Part shown: positions 1-8,229 of the stretch, in pieces
Numbering within the stretch: position 1 is the stretch's first letter
How the letters are laid out: each line of letters starts with the position of its first letter
DNA from: SpSt-333 sp964371615
Lineage (GTDB): Bacteria; Bacteroidota; Ignavibacteria; UBA10030; UBA8401
Assembly (NCBI GenBank): GCA_964371615.1
Contig: CAYJMS010000001.1
Location: forward strand, 1 to 64,000
DNA: 64,000 nucleotides
Reading direction: 5' to 3'
The notes under the pieces: generated by a model
Told to the model about the DNA's origin: nothing
Seen by the model: only the letters and a program-made list of their open reading frames with translations
Databases searched by the model: none
Program-made: the position numbers and the translations under genes

Positions 1-2
1 CA

Positions 3-1265
3 CGCTCCTTCGGAGTGATGCTGATTGGTACGTTTTTGGTAGCTGCCGCTGCTTTTGCACAGCCTTATAACAATCCGTCAGCAGTAGATTTATTAACGGC
101 TGGCAATTTCAGGGCCCTGGCTGGAACCGATCTCGTCATTGGTGCCGCATGCACAGTGACAGGGAATGTTGCTGGTAATACAGTAAGCAATGGCGGAACA
201 GTAACCGGAACGACAGATGTAGCCAATGCGACCTTTACAGCAGCCGCGAATGATTTAAATACAGTGTTTGCCGAACTCTTATCGCGTCCGGTTGATTTCA
301 CGTTCGTGACCGTGGATATCGGTGGGATGGATCTTGGGCGCGGAGTCTATCAGGCTGATGCAAGCGGAACCTTGGGAATAACCGGTACTCTCACGCTCAC
401 CGGTACGGCGACTGATATTTTCATCATCCGCACGGGGACATCGGGCACACCGGGAACATCACTCATCACGGCTGCGAGCAGCGCAGTGGTTATGGGAGGT
501 ACAGCGCTGGCTACCAATGTCTATTGGGTCATTGGCACTTCAACAGCGCTTGGGGGTAACTCGACATTCAACGGAAATATCCTTGCCGGAACAACCATTA
601 TGCAAAATGCAGACGTATCGTTTGAGGGTAGAGCGCTGGGGAAGACTACCGTTACATTAAACGGTCTTACAGTGCTGCCGGTAGAACTGGTATCGTTCAC
701 CGCAACAGCACACCGTATGAATGCTGATCTCAATTGGTCAACGGCAACCGAGGTGAATAATTTCGGATTTGAAGTACAAAGAACAATGATGAATAATGAA
801 TTAGGAATGATGAATTGGAGTACAGCCGGATTTGTTGAAGGCGCTGGAACATCCAGTTCGCCGAAAGAGTATTCATTCACCGATAAGAATCTAACGTCGG
901 GAAAGTATTCGTACAGACTCAAACAGATCGACCGTGACGGAAAATTCGAATATTCGCAAACCGTTGAAGTCATCATCGGACAGGCACCGACGGAATTTGC
1001 GTTGATGCAGAACTATCCGAATCCGTTCAATCCAACGACAAAGATTCAATACAATCTTGCGAGCGCTGCTCAGGTTTCCCTCAAGGTTTACAATATCCTT
1101 GGTGATGAAGTTGCCACATTGGTAAAGGGCAATCAGGAAGCGGGTAATTACGCTGTGCCGTTCAATGCAAACATGGGAGCATCCGGTCTGACGAGCGGCG
1201 TGTACTTCTACCGTTTGGAAGCAGGATCGTTTGTTTCGACGAAGAAATTGATACTCATGAAGTAG
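3..1265 (+). CDS. DUF3494 ice-binding-like secreted protein with T9SS tail (5' truncated)
   Basis: Secreted right-handed beta-helix protein of the DUF3494 (ice-binding/adhesin) family, probably displayed on the cell surface. The first ~220 residues carry the family's repeated G/T-rich strands, then comes a beta-sandwich linker beginning LPVELVSF, then a type IX secretion sorting domain from about residue 330 (QNYPNPFNPTTKIQYN, ending in FVSTKKLILMK). The reading frame is open to the window edge, and RSFGVMLIGTFL aligns with the signal-peptide region of the next gene (FFGAMLTIAFL). The GTG at position 15 is therefore internal and the true start lies upstream. Natural ligand unknown: many DUF3494 proteins bind ice, but others are probably adhesins. 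Confidence 0.85.
   Translation, partial: RSFGVMLIGTFLVAAAAFAQPYNNPSAVDLLTAGNFRALAGTDLVIGAACTVTGNVAGNTVSNGGTVTGTTDVANATFTAAANDLNTVFAELLSRPVDFTFVTVDIGGMDLGRGVYQADASGTLGITGTLTLTGTATDIFIIRTGTSGTPGTSLITAASSAVVMGGTALATNVYWVIGTSTALGGNSTFNGNILAGTTIMQNADVSFEGRALGKTTVTLNGLTVLPVELVSFTATAHRMNADLNWSTATEVNNFGFEVQRTMMNNELGMMNWSTAGFVEGAGTSSSPKEYSFTDKNLTSGKYSYRLKQIDRDGKFEYSQTVEVIIGQAPTEFALMQNYPNPFNPTTKIQYNLASAAQVSLKVYNILGDEVATLVKGNQEAGNYAVPFNANMGASGLTSGVYFYRLEAGSFVSTKKLILMK
672..1265 (+). repeat. Linker plus T9SS tail, repeat copy 1 of 3
   Basis: The 3' part of this gene is nearly identical at DNA level to 2178-2769 and 4350-4938. The first ~230 bp match copy 3 with only a few differences, while the last ~250 bp match copy 2 better. 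This mosaic pattern suggests gene conversion among neighbours. Confidence 0.8.
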
Positions 1266-1280
1266 TTCATTTATTTAACC

Positions 1281-1313
1281 GGCGTTACGCACGACAAGAA
1301 TCTGCGTAACGTC
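1281..1313 (+). other. Hairpin after DUF3494 gene 1, repeated after gene 2
   Basis: GCGTTACGCA and TGCGTAACGT form a 10-bp stem around an ACAAGAATC-containing loop just after the stop codon. No T-run follows, so it is a processing or stability hairpin or a weak terminator rather than a canonical intrinsic terminator. A related hairpin lies at 2783-2817. Confidence 0.45.
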
Positions 1314-1467
1314 AGCTATGAATAAAGTATGTATTCGTATCAACACGTCAACATTCTTCTTTGTCCGGCGTTCCAGCATGAGGCGCGTACATTCCAAAGC
1401 GAATTGGATTTGTTTCACATCGAAACAAATTATGCAGTTTTTTATTTCGTCTAGACATGAGGTAATT

Positions 1468-2769
1468 ATGAAAAATTATACAAGGAATCCAGCAACGGTC
1501 ACCAGCAGCTGGTCATTCTTTTTCGGAGCGATGCTGACAATTGCTTTTTTAGTGCCTGTCGCTGTAGTCGCTCAAACTTATAGTAACCCGTTACCGGTAC
1601 CCCTCTTAACAGCCGGCACGTATGGAGCGCTGGCTTCATCCGGAATTACGGGAAACGCAACTGTCAACGGAGATGTCGGAACGATTAGCTCATCGATTGG
1701 GGGAACCATAACAGCCACCGGAATAAATTGGAATATCACCGACCCTGCTCATAACAACCAAGCCCAAACCGATTTGTTCAACGCGTTGGGAGATGCCAAC
1801 AGTCGAACAAACGATCTTACAATTCCGAATGCTCTCGGCGGACAAACGTTGGAGCGCGGAGTGTATACGGCGGGAGCTCTTGATCTTGCATCGGGAACAA
1901 CGCTGACACTCGATGCCCAGTTTGACCCTAATGCTGTTTTCATCATACGGTCCACATCGTCTCTCAACATTAATGTCAATAGCACCGTCTCCTTAATCAA
2001 CGACGCTGTGTGGTCTAATGTCTTTTGGTATGTAGGCAGCGACGTGACTATTTTTAGCGGTACAACGTTCAATGGAATTATACTTGCTGTTTCATCAATA
2101 ACGCTGAATGCCGCTGCAACGCAGGTAACAGCGCGATTGTTGGCGAATACCGGTGCGATTACAATCAGCTCCGATGTATTGCCGGTAGAACTGGTATCGT
2201 TCACCGCAACGGCACACAGTATAAATGCTGATCTCAATTGGTTAACGGCAACAGAAGTAAATAATTTCGGATTTGACGTGCAGCGGTCGGCCGTCAATGA
2301 TCAGCAATCGACAACAAATTGGACAAAAATTGGATTTGTCGGCGGCGCGGGAACATCCAACTCGCCGAAAGAGTATTCATTCACCGATAAGAATCTTTCA
2401 TCGGGAAAATATTCATATAGGCTGAAACAGATCGACCGTGACGGAAAATTCGAATATTCGCAATCCGTTGAAGTCAACATCGGACAGACACCGAGGGAAT
2501 TTGCGTTGATGCAGAACTATCCGAATCCGTTCAATCCAACGACAAAGATTCAATACAATCTTGCGAGCGCAGCTCAGGTTTCCCTCAAGGTCTACAATAT
2601 CCTTGGTGATGAAGTTGCCACACTGGTAAAGGGCAATCAGGAAGCGGGCAATTACGCAGTGTCGTTGAATGCCAACGAAGGGGCACTCGTACTGCCGAGC
2701 GGTGTATATTTCTACCGATTGGAAGCAGGATCGTTTGTTTCGACGAAGAAGTTGATTGTCATGAAGTAG
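1468..2769 (+). CDS. DUF3494 ice-binding-like secreted protein with T9SS tail
   Basis: Second of four DUF3494 proteins. I choose the ATG at 1468 because GAGGT lies 7 nt upstream and the product then begins with a clean signal peptide (MKNYTRNPAT..., hydrophobic FFGAMLTIAFLVPVAVV, cleavage after VAQ). The frame is open further upstream to 1318, but that stretch does not look like protein. DUF3494 domain about residues 35-235, LPVELVSF linker from ~237, type IX secretion tail from ~344 with the NYPNPFNPTT core. The linker's variable loop (RSAVNDQQSTTNWTK) differs from copies 1 and 3. Exported through the Sec system and then T9SS; likely surface-attached or released. Confidence 0.85.
   Translation: MKNYTRNPATVTSSWSFFFGAMLTIAFLVPVAVVAQTYSNPLPVPLLTAGTYGALASSGITGNATVNGDVGTISSSIGGTITATGINWNITDPAHNNQAQTDLFNALGDANSRTNDLTIPNALGGQTLERGVYTAGALDLASGTTLTLDAQFDPNAVFIIRSTSSLNINVNSTVSLINDAVWSNVFWYVGSDVTIFSGTTFNGIILAVSSITLNAAATQVTARLLANTGAITISSDVLPVELVSFTATAHSINADLNWLTATEVNNFGFDVQRSAVNDQQSTTNWTKIGFVGGAGTSNSPKEYSFTDKNLSSGKYSYRLKQIDRDGKFEYSQSVEVNIGQTPREFALMQNYPNPFNPTTKIQYNLASAAQVSLKVYNILGDEVATLVKGNQEAGNYAVSLNANEGALVLPSGVYFYRLEAGSFVSTKKLIVMK
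2178..2769 (+). repeat. Linker plus T9SS tail, repeat copy 2 of 3
   Basis: Near-identical to 672-1265 over the sorting domain. It shares with copy 3 the short variant AATCTTTCATCGGGAAAA in the middle (one mismatch). The flanking downstream DNA is also related to that after gene 1. Confidence 0.8.
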
Positions 2770-2782
2770 ATTCATTTTTTAA

Positions 2783-2817
2783 CGGCCGTAACGCAAGGCA
2801 AGAATCTGCGTACCGTC
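2783..2817 (+). other. Degenerate hairpin after DUF3494 gene 2
   Basis: Related in sequence to 1281-1313, including the shared loop CAAGAATC, with a weaker stem (ACGCA/TGCGT core). This shows that the gene duplication carried its 3' flank. The rest of 2818-2979 holds no gene that I can see. Confidence 0.35.
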
Positions 2818-2979
2818 AGTTATTTCAAAAGTATCTTATTGTTTTAATGTGTACGCAATACCATTGCTCCGTGCTCAAGTTTGAGACGCATTATTTCCAA
2901 GTCCGGTGGAAAGTATTATTTAACAACCCGATTGACCATTGTACGGAGTGACATGGTGATCAACTCGAATAGGTGAAGT

Positions 2980-4938
2980 ATGAATCAAAAACATTTTACA
3001 TTGAAATCCATTACACTGATCTGTCTCAGCATTCTGCTCTTCGGTTCCATGTTGTCTGCACAGGCACCCATTTTATTATACGATACATTTGACACTGCAC
3101 CAACACTGGCGTCAACCAAGACAGCCGACGCTTGGTATCCCGATCGTTATCCGCCGACTATTTATGAGCAATTCGATTTTACCGGAGAAAACGTTCTACA
3201 TGTCGGAATTCGTCTTGCCGATGCGTACGAGAATCGTCCTCTCGCCAATCAAAACACTTTTGGAAACACCCAGGGAAGAAAATACGACTTGAGCAGCGGA
3301 AACGGCTTTAACACCGCGCTGGTTGCCGATCTCTTCGTCGGCGCCGATTGGGAAACGAAACACCGGATGGCAACGATCTGGAGTTCAGCGAAAGATCCAA
3401 TCGGAGATGTTTCTTTTTATAATTATTTCGGTTTCCGCAATGCGACAGGAGATGCACCGGGATTCTATGTGTATGGATATCACAATATTGGCGAGTATAC
3501 GCTGATTCCATATTCGATCACGTACGGAGAATGGTACAGTCTGAAGGTTGAACTTACCGATACGGCATTTGTATACTATATAAATGACACCGTTGTGTTA
3601 TCGGATACCACATTAAATAGTACGACCTATTTTGGCGATTTGATGCTGCAAGCGTATAATTTTGCAGATCCAAATCTTCCTCCGGAAAATCAATCATTCG
3701 AAGAATATGACATATACTGGGATAATGTCGGAGTACTTTCTGATGTGGTAGTATTCACAAATCCGTCACCGGTAGCGCTGGAAACAGCAGGTAATTACAG
3801 AGCGTTGGCAGGCACCGCGCTCAGTATTGGCGCTGCCTGTACGGTGAACGGGAATGTTGGCGGTGCATCGGTAAGTAATTCCGGAACGGTCACCGGGACA
3901 ATTGATGTAGCGAATGCAGCCGTGACTACAGCGCAAAACCATCTCACCAACGCGATCGCAGATGCTCAATCACGAACCGCTGATTCCTTATTTGCCGTGG
4001 TCGATCTTGGCGGCATGGTGCTGGGACGCGGAGTCTATGTTGGAACGGGAACATTATCGATTACCGGAACGCTTACGTTACAGGGCACATCAACCGATAT
4101 CTTTATCATTCGGACCGGATCGCCGGGAACATCGCTTATCACAACAGCCGGCAGCAATGTCAATCTTATTGGCGGTACGTTGCCATCGAATGTTTTCTGG
4201 CAAACCGGCACAACAACAACTCTCGGAACGAACTCGAACTTTAAAGGTAATATTCTTGCCGGAACAGCCATTGTACTCAATGCCGATGCGACAATAGACG
4301 GCAAAGCACTGTCACTTACCACGGTAACGTTGAATGGCTCCGCAGTGCTGCCGGTAGAACTGGTATCGTTCACCGCAACAGCACACCGTATGAATGCTGA
4401 TCTCAATTGGTCAACGGCAACCGAGGTGAATAATTTCGGATTTGAAGTACAAAGAACAATGATGAATGATGAATTAGGAATGATGAATTGGAGTCCAGCC
4501 GGATTTGTTGAAGGGGCAGGAACATCCAGTTCGCCGAAAGAGTATTCATTCACCGATAAGAATCTTTCATCAGGAAAATATTCATATAGGCTGAAACAGA
4601 TTGACCGTGACGGTCAGTTTACATATTCGCAATCCGTTGAAGTCATCATTGACCGGACACCGACGGAATTTGCACTGATGCAGAACTATCCGAATCCGTT
4701 CAATCCTTCGACAACAATTCAGTATTCGGTTCCTGTTTCGTCGCATGTATCATTGAAAGTATTCAATCTGTTAGGTCAGGAAGTTGCCGCGCTTGTGAAT
4801 GTCAGTCAAGAAGCGGGTAATTATTCTGTTCCTTTCAACAGCATCGAAGGGGCATTTCCTCTCTCCAGCGGCGTCTACATCTATCGTTTAGAGGCAGGGT
4901 CATTTATTGCAACAAAAAAATTAACGCTGACAAAATAG
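2980..4938 (+). CDS. Secreted protein: LamG-like domain + DUF3494 + T9SS tail
   Basis: Third DUF3494 protein, 652 residues, larger than its neighbours because a ~230-residue jelly-roll-like domain is inserted after the signal peptide (residues 1-28, ending LSAQA). That domain (roughly 30-255, with YGEWYSLKVELTDTAFVYYIND and EEYDIYWDNVGV) resembles concanavalin A/LamG folds that bind sugars, though I cannot name the subfamily. DUF3494 follows at about 262-455, then the shared linker and the type IX secretion tail from ~564. AGGTG precedes the ATG. The added domain suggests a glycan-binding adhesin. Confidence 0.82.
   Translation: MNQKHFTLKSITLICLSILLFGSMLSAQAPILLYDTFDTAPTLASTKTADAWYPDRYPPTIYEQFDFTGENVLHVGIRLADAYENRPLANQNTFGNTQGRKYDLSSGNGFNTALVADLFVGADWETKHRMATIWSSAKDPIGDVSFYNYFGFRNATGDAPGFYVYGYHNIGEYTLIPYSITYGEWYSLKVELTDTAFVYYINDTVVLSDTTLNSTTYFGDLMLQAYNFADPNLPPENQSFEEYDIYWDNVGVLSDVVVFTNPSPVALETAGNYRALAGTALSIGAACTVNGNVGGASVSNSGTVTGTIDVANAAVTTAQNHLTNAIADAQSRTADSLFAVVDLGGMVLGRGVYVGTGTLSITGTLTLQGTSTDIFIIRTGSPGTSLITTAGSNVNLIGGTLPSNVFWQTGTTTTLGTNSNFKGNILAGTAIVLNADATIDGKALSLTTVTLNGSAVLPVELVSFTATAHRMNADLNWSTATEVNNFGFEVQRTMMNDELGMMNWSPAGFVEGAGTSSSPKEYSFTDKNLSSGKYSYRLKQIDRDGQFTYSQSVEVIIDRTPTEFALMQNYPNPFNPSTTIQYSVPVSSHVSLKVFNLLGQEVAALVNVSQEAGNYSVPFNSIEGAFPLSSGVYIYRLEAGSFIATKKLTLTK
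4350..4938 (+). repeat. Linker plus T9SS tail, repeat copy 3 of 3
   Basis: The first ~230 bp are almost identical to 672-900 in gene 1, including the variable segment (MMNDELGMMNW versus MMNNELGMMNW). The last ~250 bp (the sorting domain proper) have diverged strongly from copies 1 and 2, with a sharp change in similarity. Confidence 0.75.
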
Positions 4939-5000
4939 TTAACTGTGGTAGTCCTATTAAAGGACGTCATATTTACGTTTCACATTAATAGGAGGCAATA

Positions 5001-6380
5001 TTGAAAATCACAAAGATTCAAAACCAACCATACACACAGCTGGCAATTCGGGCTATCGGCACTGCGATAATCACGATCGCCATGTTGTTTTTCGTGGGCT
5101 GCGATACCAATGCCCCGTCGGCGGCAGGGGACAATAATGCCCTCTCCGATCAGCACGGATCATTATTGAAGTCGGCAGATGTTTCACTTTTGGGTTCTGC
5201 ATCAACATTCGCAGTTCTCGGCGGAACGACGGTGACCAATGATGGTGCCTCACTGCTTACCGGTGATCTCGGCGTCAGTCCGGGGACCGCAATCACGGGA
5301 TTCCAGCCTGAACCGATCAATTCCATCGAAGGGCCGGGAACAGTAACGGCAGGGCTTGGAGTTGTGAACGGTACAATCTACGCCGGTGGTCCGGTTGCAG
5401 CACAGGCTCATAATGATGCAGTCATTGCCTATAATTATCTTATGGCACAGGTCCCTGATACAACATATTCGGGTGTTACCCAGCTCAATGGACTGACGTT
5501 TACTCCCGGCATATATAGTTTTGCACCGTCAGCAAATCTGCAGGTGAATGGGACTGTCTATCTTGATTTTCAGGGTAACAGCGATGCACTGTTCATTTTC
5601 CAGTTTGGAACAACGCTTGTGACAATGACCGGTTCGAATGTAGTTGCTCTTAATGCCGGCAGTGAAACGTGCAGCGGTTCCAATGTCTATTGGGCAGTTG
5701 GTTCATCGGCAACGATCGACGGATTACAATTCATCGGCACTGTCATTGCGACAACAACGATTACAATGACATCCGGCGCAAACGTGAGCGGCAGAATGCT
5801 GGCGCTGAATGGCGCGGTAACGATGATCGCCGATACCATTTCAGTCTGCGACGGCACGACCGGCGGCGGCGACAGCACGGTAGTTCCTAAACCGTGCAGA
5901 GATTTTGTTACCGGCGGCGGGTGGATCACGGGATCTTCCGATGGATACGGAAAAAAGCAGGATAAAAACAACAAAGCAACGTTCGGCGTATCCGGCGGAA
6001 TAAAGAATGGTAACTTATGGGGTCAACTCTCTTTTACTGACCATGGTAAAAATGGCATAAAAGTGAAGAGCACAAGTGTTACCAATTATCAGGTCATCGA
6101 TCTCGTCACGCGTAAAATCGAAGGTATAGCAAAAATAAACGGTAAACGCGGCTTCACGTATACGGTTATTGTTGTTGACAATGGCGAACCGGGTCGCTAT
6201 GACAGTATCAGTCTGGTGCTCTCGAATAGGTATACTGCTTCGGGTACTCTGCAGGGCGGAAATATACAATTGCACAGAAAATGCAACGATGCCCATGACG
6301 GCAACAGCAGAGAAAAGTACGAAGACAAAGATGAAAGAGACGGTCACGAAAACTGTGAAAACGGCAATGGTAAGAAATAA
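5001..6380 (+). CDS. DUF3494 lipoprotein with post-COAP-type C-terminal domain
   Basis: Fourth DUF3494 protein, anchored differently from the other three. It has no type IX tail but has a lipobox ending FFVGC (Cys34). The start is TTG at 5001, with AGGAGG about 6 nt upstream; no better start fits the signal peptide. DUF3494 spans about residues 62-280. Residues ~297-430 (FVTGGGWI..., LWGQLSFTDHG..., VKSTSVTNYQV) match the beta-sandwich called post-COAP in surface and choice-of-anchor proteins. The last ~30 residues are a charged low-complexity tail rich in D, E, K, N and H. Probably an outer-membrane lipoprotein; ligand unknown. Confidence 0.82.
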   Translation: MKITKIQNQPYTQLAIRAIGTAIITIAMLFFVGCDTNAPSAAGDNNALSDQHGSLLKSADVSLLGSASTFAVLGGTTVTNDGASLLTGDLGVSPGTAITGFQPEPINSIEGPGTVTAGLGVVNGTIYAGGPVAAQAHNDAVIAYNYLMAQVPDTTYSGVTQLNGLTFTPGIYSFAPSANLQVNGTVYLDFQGNSDALFIFQFGTTLVTMTGSNVVALNAGSETCSGSNVYWAVGSSATIDGLQFIGTVIATTTITMTSGANVSGRMLALNGAVTMIADTISVCDGTTGGGDSTVVPKPCRDFVTGGGWITGSSDGYGKKQDKNNKATFGVSGGIKNGNLWGQLSFTDHGKNGIKVKSTSVTNYQVIDLVTRKIEGIAKINGKRGFTYTVIVVDNGEPGRYDSISLVLSNRYTASGTLQGGNIQLHRKCNDAHDGNSREKYEDKDERDGHENCENGNGKK

Positions 6381-6397
6381 AGATCAATAATGTAATT

Positions 6398-6426
6398 GCT
6401 CCGGTCGAAACCGGGGCATTTTTTTT
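6398..6426 (+). terminator. Intrinsic terminator after the DUF3494 cluster
   Basis: TGCTCCGGT and ACCGGGGCA pair around a CGAA tetraloop, followed by eight T residues. It separates the adhesin-like cluster from the barrel gene at 6444, whose ribosome binding site begins a few bases later. Confidence 0.9.
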
Positions 6427-6443
6427 ATGATAAGGAGAGAACA

Positions 6444-7199
6444 ATGCAAAATCTTATTCACATGATTCGATGGACTGCGGCGTTTGGATTATTGCTTGTA
6501 ACGCTCGTCATCCCGACCCAGTCACAAGTGGATGTGAAAGTCGGCGGCGGCCTTGGCATCGGCAGTCCGGCATCTGATCTGAGCGGAACAACGCTCGAAT
6601 ATTATAGCGGCTCAAACTACGGTCTCGGCAGCGGACTCAATCTCCATGCCAAAGCGAAACTAGGCCTGGCCGGATTCGACATTGTCGGCGAACTTGATCG
6701 CACATCGTTCGACAATACAGGAAATTCGGAACCGGGGCAGGGCAACGTCGAAATCACTCAAAACGTATTGACAGTAAAGGTCGGGCCCGAAATTCATTTC
6801 AGTATACCGGCATTACCGCTGTCACCGTATATCGGCGCCAACATTGCGTTGAACAGATTCAGCGGAGAGACGACATTTCAGGGAGTATCGAAAGTATCGA
6901 GTGCAACGTACAGCGTACAAGAGGTAACTCGTCTCGGCATCGGCCTGGCAGCGGGCGCCGAAGTGAGCATCGGTCCGTTTCTCTCTCTCGACTTCAATCT
7001 GTCGTACAATTTCATGAATATTGCGGGGAATGAATGGGTTGATGTCAATCCGGGTGTCGATCAGCGCATCGATTCATATCTGTCGCTCAACGACAGCCGC
7101 GATCCGCAATTTGCTTCGGCAGACGACAAACATTTTATTGCGAACGATCGCAGCGTGCATGCCGTGCTGTTTACTGTCAGCATACTCTTCGGATTGTGA
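6444..7199 (+). CDS. Outer-membrane beta-barrel protein
   Basis: Secreted protein of 251 residues with a signal peptide (MQNLIHMIRW..., cleavage near TQSQ) and alternating hydrophobic strands ending in an aromatic/hydrophobic C-terminus (VLFTVSILFGL), as expected for a small 8-10 strand outer-membrane barrel. I chose the ATG at 6444 for its AAGGAGAG ribosome binding site; an upstream extension would run through the terminator. I cannot assign a specific family or substrate. It heads a short run of small genes to 8021. Confidence 0.75.
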   Translation: MQNLIHMIRWTAAFGLLLVTLVIPTQSQVDVKVGGGLGIGSPASDLSGTTLEYYSGSNYGLGSGLNLHAKAKLGLAGFDIVGELDRTSFDNTGNSEPGQGNVEITQNVLTVKVGPEIHFSIPALPLSPYIGANIALNRFSGETTFQGVSKVSSATYSVQEVTRLGIGLAAGAEVSIGPFLSLDFNLSYNFMNIAGNEWVDVNPGVDQRIDSYLSLNDSRDPQFASADDKHFIANDRSVHAVLFTVSILFGL

Positions 7200-7221
7200 A
7201 AGAGTAACAACGAAAGTGATT

Positions 7222-7401
7222 ATGGAAAATATCATTATCCAAAGAAAAAACCAGAGGGGAAGTTCGGCACTGGCGCTTCCGGAAAAAACCGAGGAAGCAG
7301 CCGCACTATTGCCGGCGCTCAGCAGAAGAACGAAAACGATTCTGCCTCACCCATGCAATTCTGAGACACATCGCGACGAAACGAAAGGAACATCCAAATG
7401 A
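7222..7401 (+). CDS. Small hypothetical protein (59 aa)
   Basis: Short frame MENIIIQRKNQ... with no signal or membrane segment, rich in Ala, Arg and Thr. Its stop overlaps the next start in an ATGA arrangement, which hints at translational coupling, but the ribosome binding site (GAAAG) is weak and I recognise no family. It could be a spurious frame in the leader of the 7398 gene. Confidence 0.3.
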   Translation: MENIIIQRKNQRGSSALALPEKTEEAAALLPALSRRTKTILPHPCNSETHRDETKGTSK

Positions 7402-7559
7402 CAGAACAAGCGGTCAAAAAAGGTATGCTGGCGGTAGTACTGGGGATCCTTCTGTTTAGAGGAGCAGCAGCGTTATACGGTGCCTACCATTCAGCGAAGG
7501 ATATCGAATTATCGCTTACCGATGATGTGGACGGCTATGACGGTGAAATTTTTGTTTAG
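7398..7559 (+). CDS. Small single-span membrane protein (53 aa)
   Basis: MTEQAVKKGM... has one hydrophobic segment (LAVVLGILLFRGAAALYGAY) followed by a short acidic tail ending DGYDGEIFV. AAGGAA precedes the ATG. No recognised family. It sits between a barrel gene and a membrane coiled-coil gene, so it may belong to that operon. Confidence 0.45.
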   Translation: MTEQAVKKGMLAVVLGILLFRGAAALYGAYHSAKDIELSLTDDVDGYDGEIFV

Positions 7560-7568
7560 CGTTTTGGA

Positions 7569-8021
7569 ATGACGGCAACGGATATTTTTGAAGCAAGGAT
7601 GGAAATCGTGAGACTGTATATTTATTCGAGCACGTCGTGTACGTTGACAAGAACATACTGGATAAGAACGTGGTATGCACTCATCGGAGGGATAATCGGA
7701 ATAATCCTGTTCTTCAGCATTTTTGCATTCGACTATTTCATCGTGTCAGCGCAAGGGAACCGTACACCGTATGACCTCCAGGCAGAGAATGCAGTCCTGC
7801 AACGGCATATATATCGGGCAGCCCCCCGGGTTGCCGTCATTGAAGAGCAGGCACAGCACTTACACGACCGGAACGTTGCTCTCCGTGTCACCGTCTTACA
7901 GAGTGACATTGCAGAACAGCGGCTCTTCACACTCATAAACCCTATTACGACGACCGATTCACTGCTGCCGGGAACGAACGTTTTAAACGGCGGCCGCCGA
8001 CACATTTCCCTCAAAGAATGA
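7569..8021 (+). CDS. Membrane-anchored coiled-coil protein resembling the N-terminus of M23 peptidases
   Basis: 150 residues: a cytoplasmic lead, one membrane span (about 38-60, YALIGGIIGIILFFSIFAFDYF), then a periplasmic heptad region (LQAENAVLQRHIYRAAPRV...). By family knowledge, Bacteroidota membrane-bound M23 metallopeptidases start with this arrangement (span, L..EN..L coiled coil, then a D-rich LR/YR segment). The resemblance extends to HDRNVALRVTVLQSDI, but the protein ends where the LytM catalytic domain should begin, and no HxxxD or HxH motif follows. Either a truncated remnant or a non-enzymatic partner. ATG 7599 is an alternative start. Confidence 0.55.
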   Translation: MTATDIFEARMEIVRLYIYSSTSCTLTRTYWIRTWYALIGGIIGIILFFSIFAFDYFIVSAQGNRTPYDLQAENAVLQRHIYRAAPRVAVIEEQAQHLHDRNVALRVTVLQSDIAEQRLFTLINPITTTDSLLPGTNVLNGGRRHISLKE

Positions 8022-8229
8022 TCGTTGACTATTCTTCCGAAGAAATTCGAATGGGGCGTACGATCTTGCTAAAGAAATCATAACACTGTTGAATGTGTTT
8101 TACCGCGTTGTCCAGAGCCATTGGGTCAAGGAATATTTATTTATGAACCATCCCACTGTATACTTATCCCAATTGGCCACAGTGTCGGAATTCGGTTTTC
8201 ATGAAACGATTGAAAAGAGGGGGTGATCC

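Noticed and set aside
15..1265. GTG at position 15 as the real start of the first gene
   Set aside because: The frame is open to the window edge and the residues before it align with the signal-peptide region of the neighbouring paralogue, so the gene begins upstream.
7021..7221. Upstream extension of the small frame at 7222
   Set aside because: It overlaps the barrel gene in another frame; only the part after the barrel stop could be a gene.
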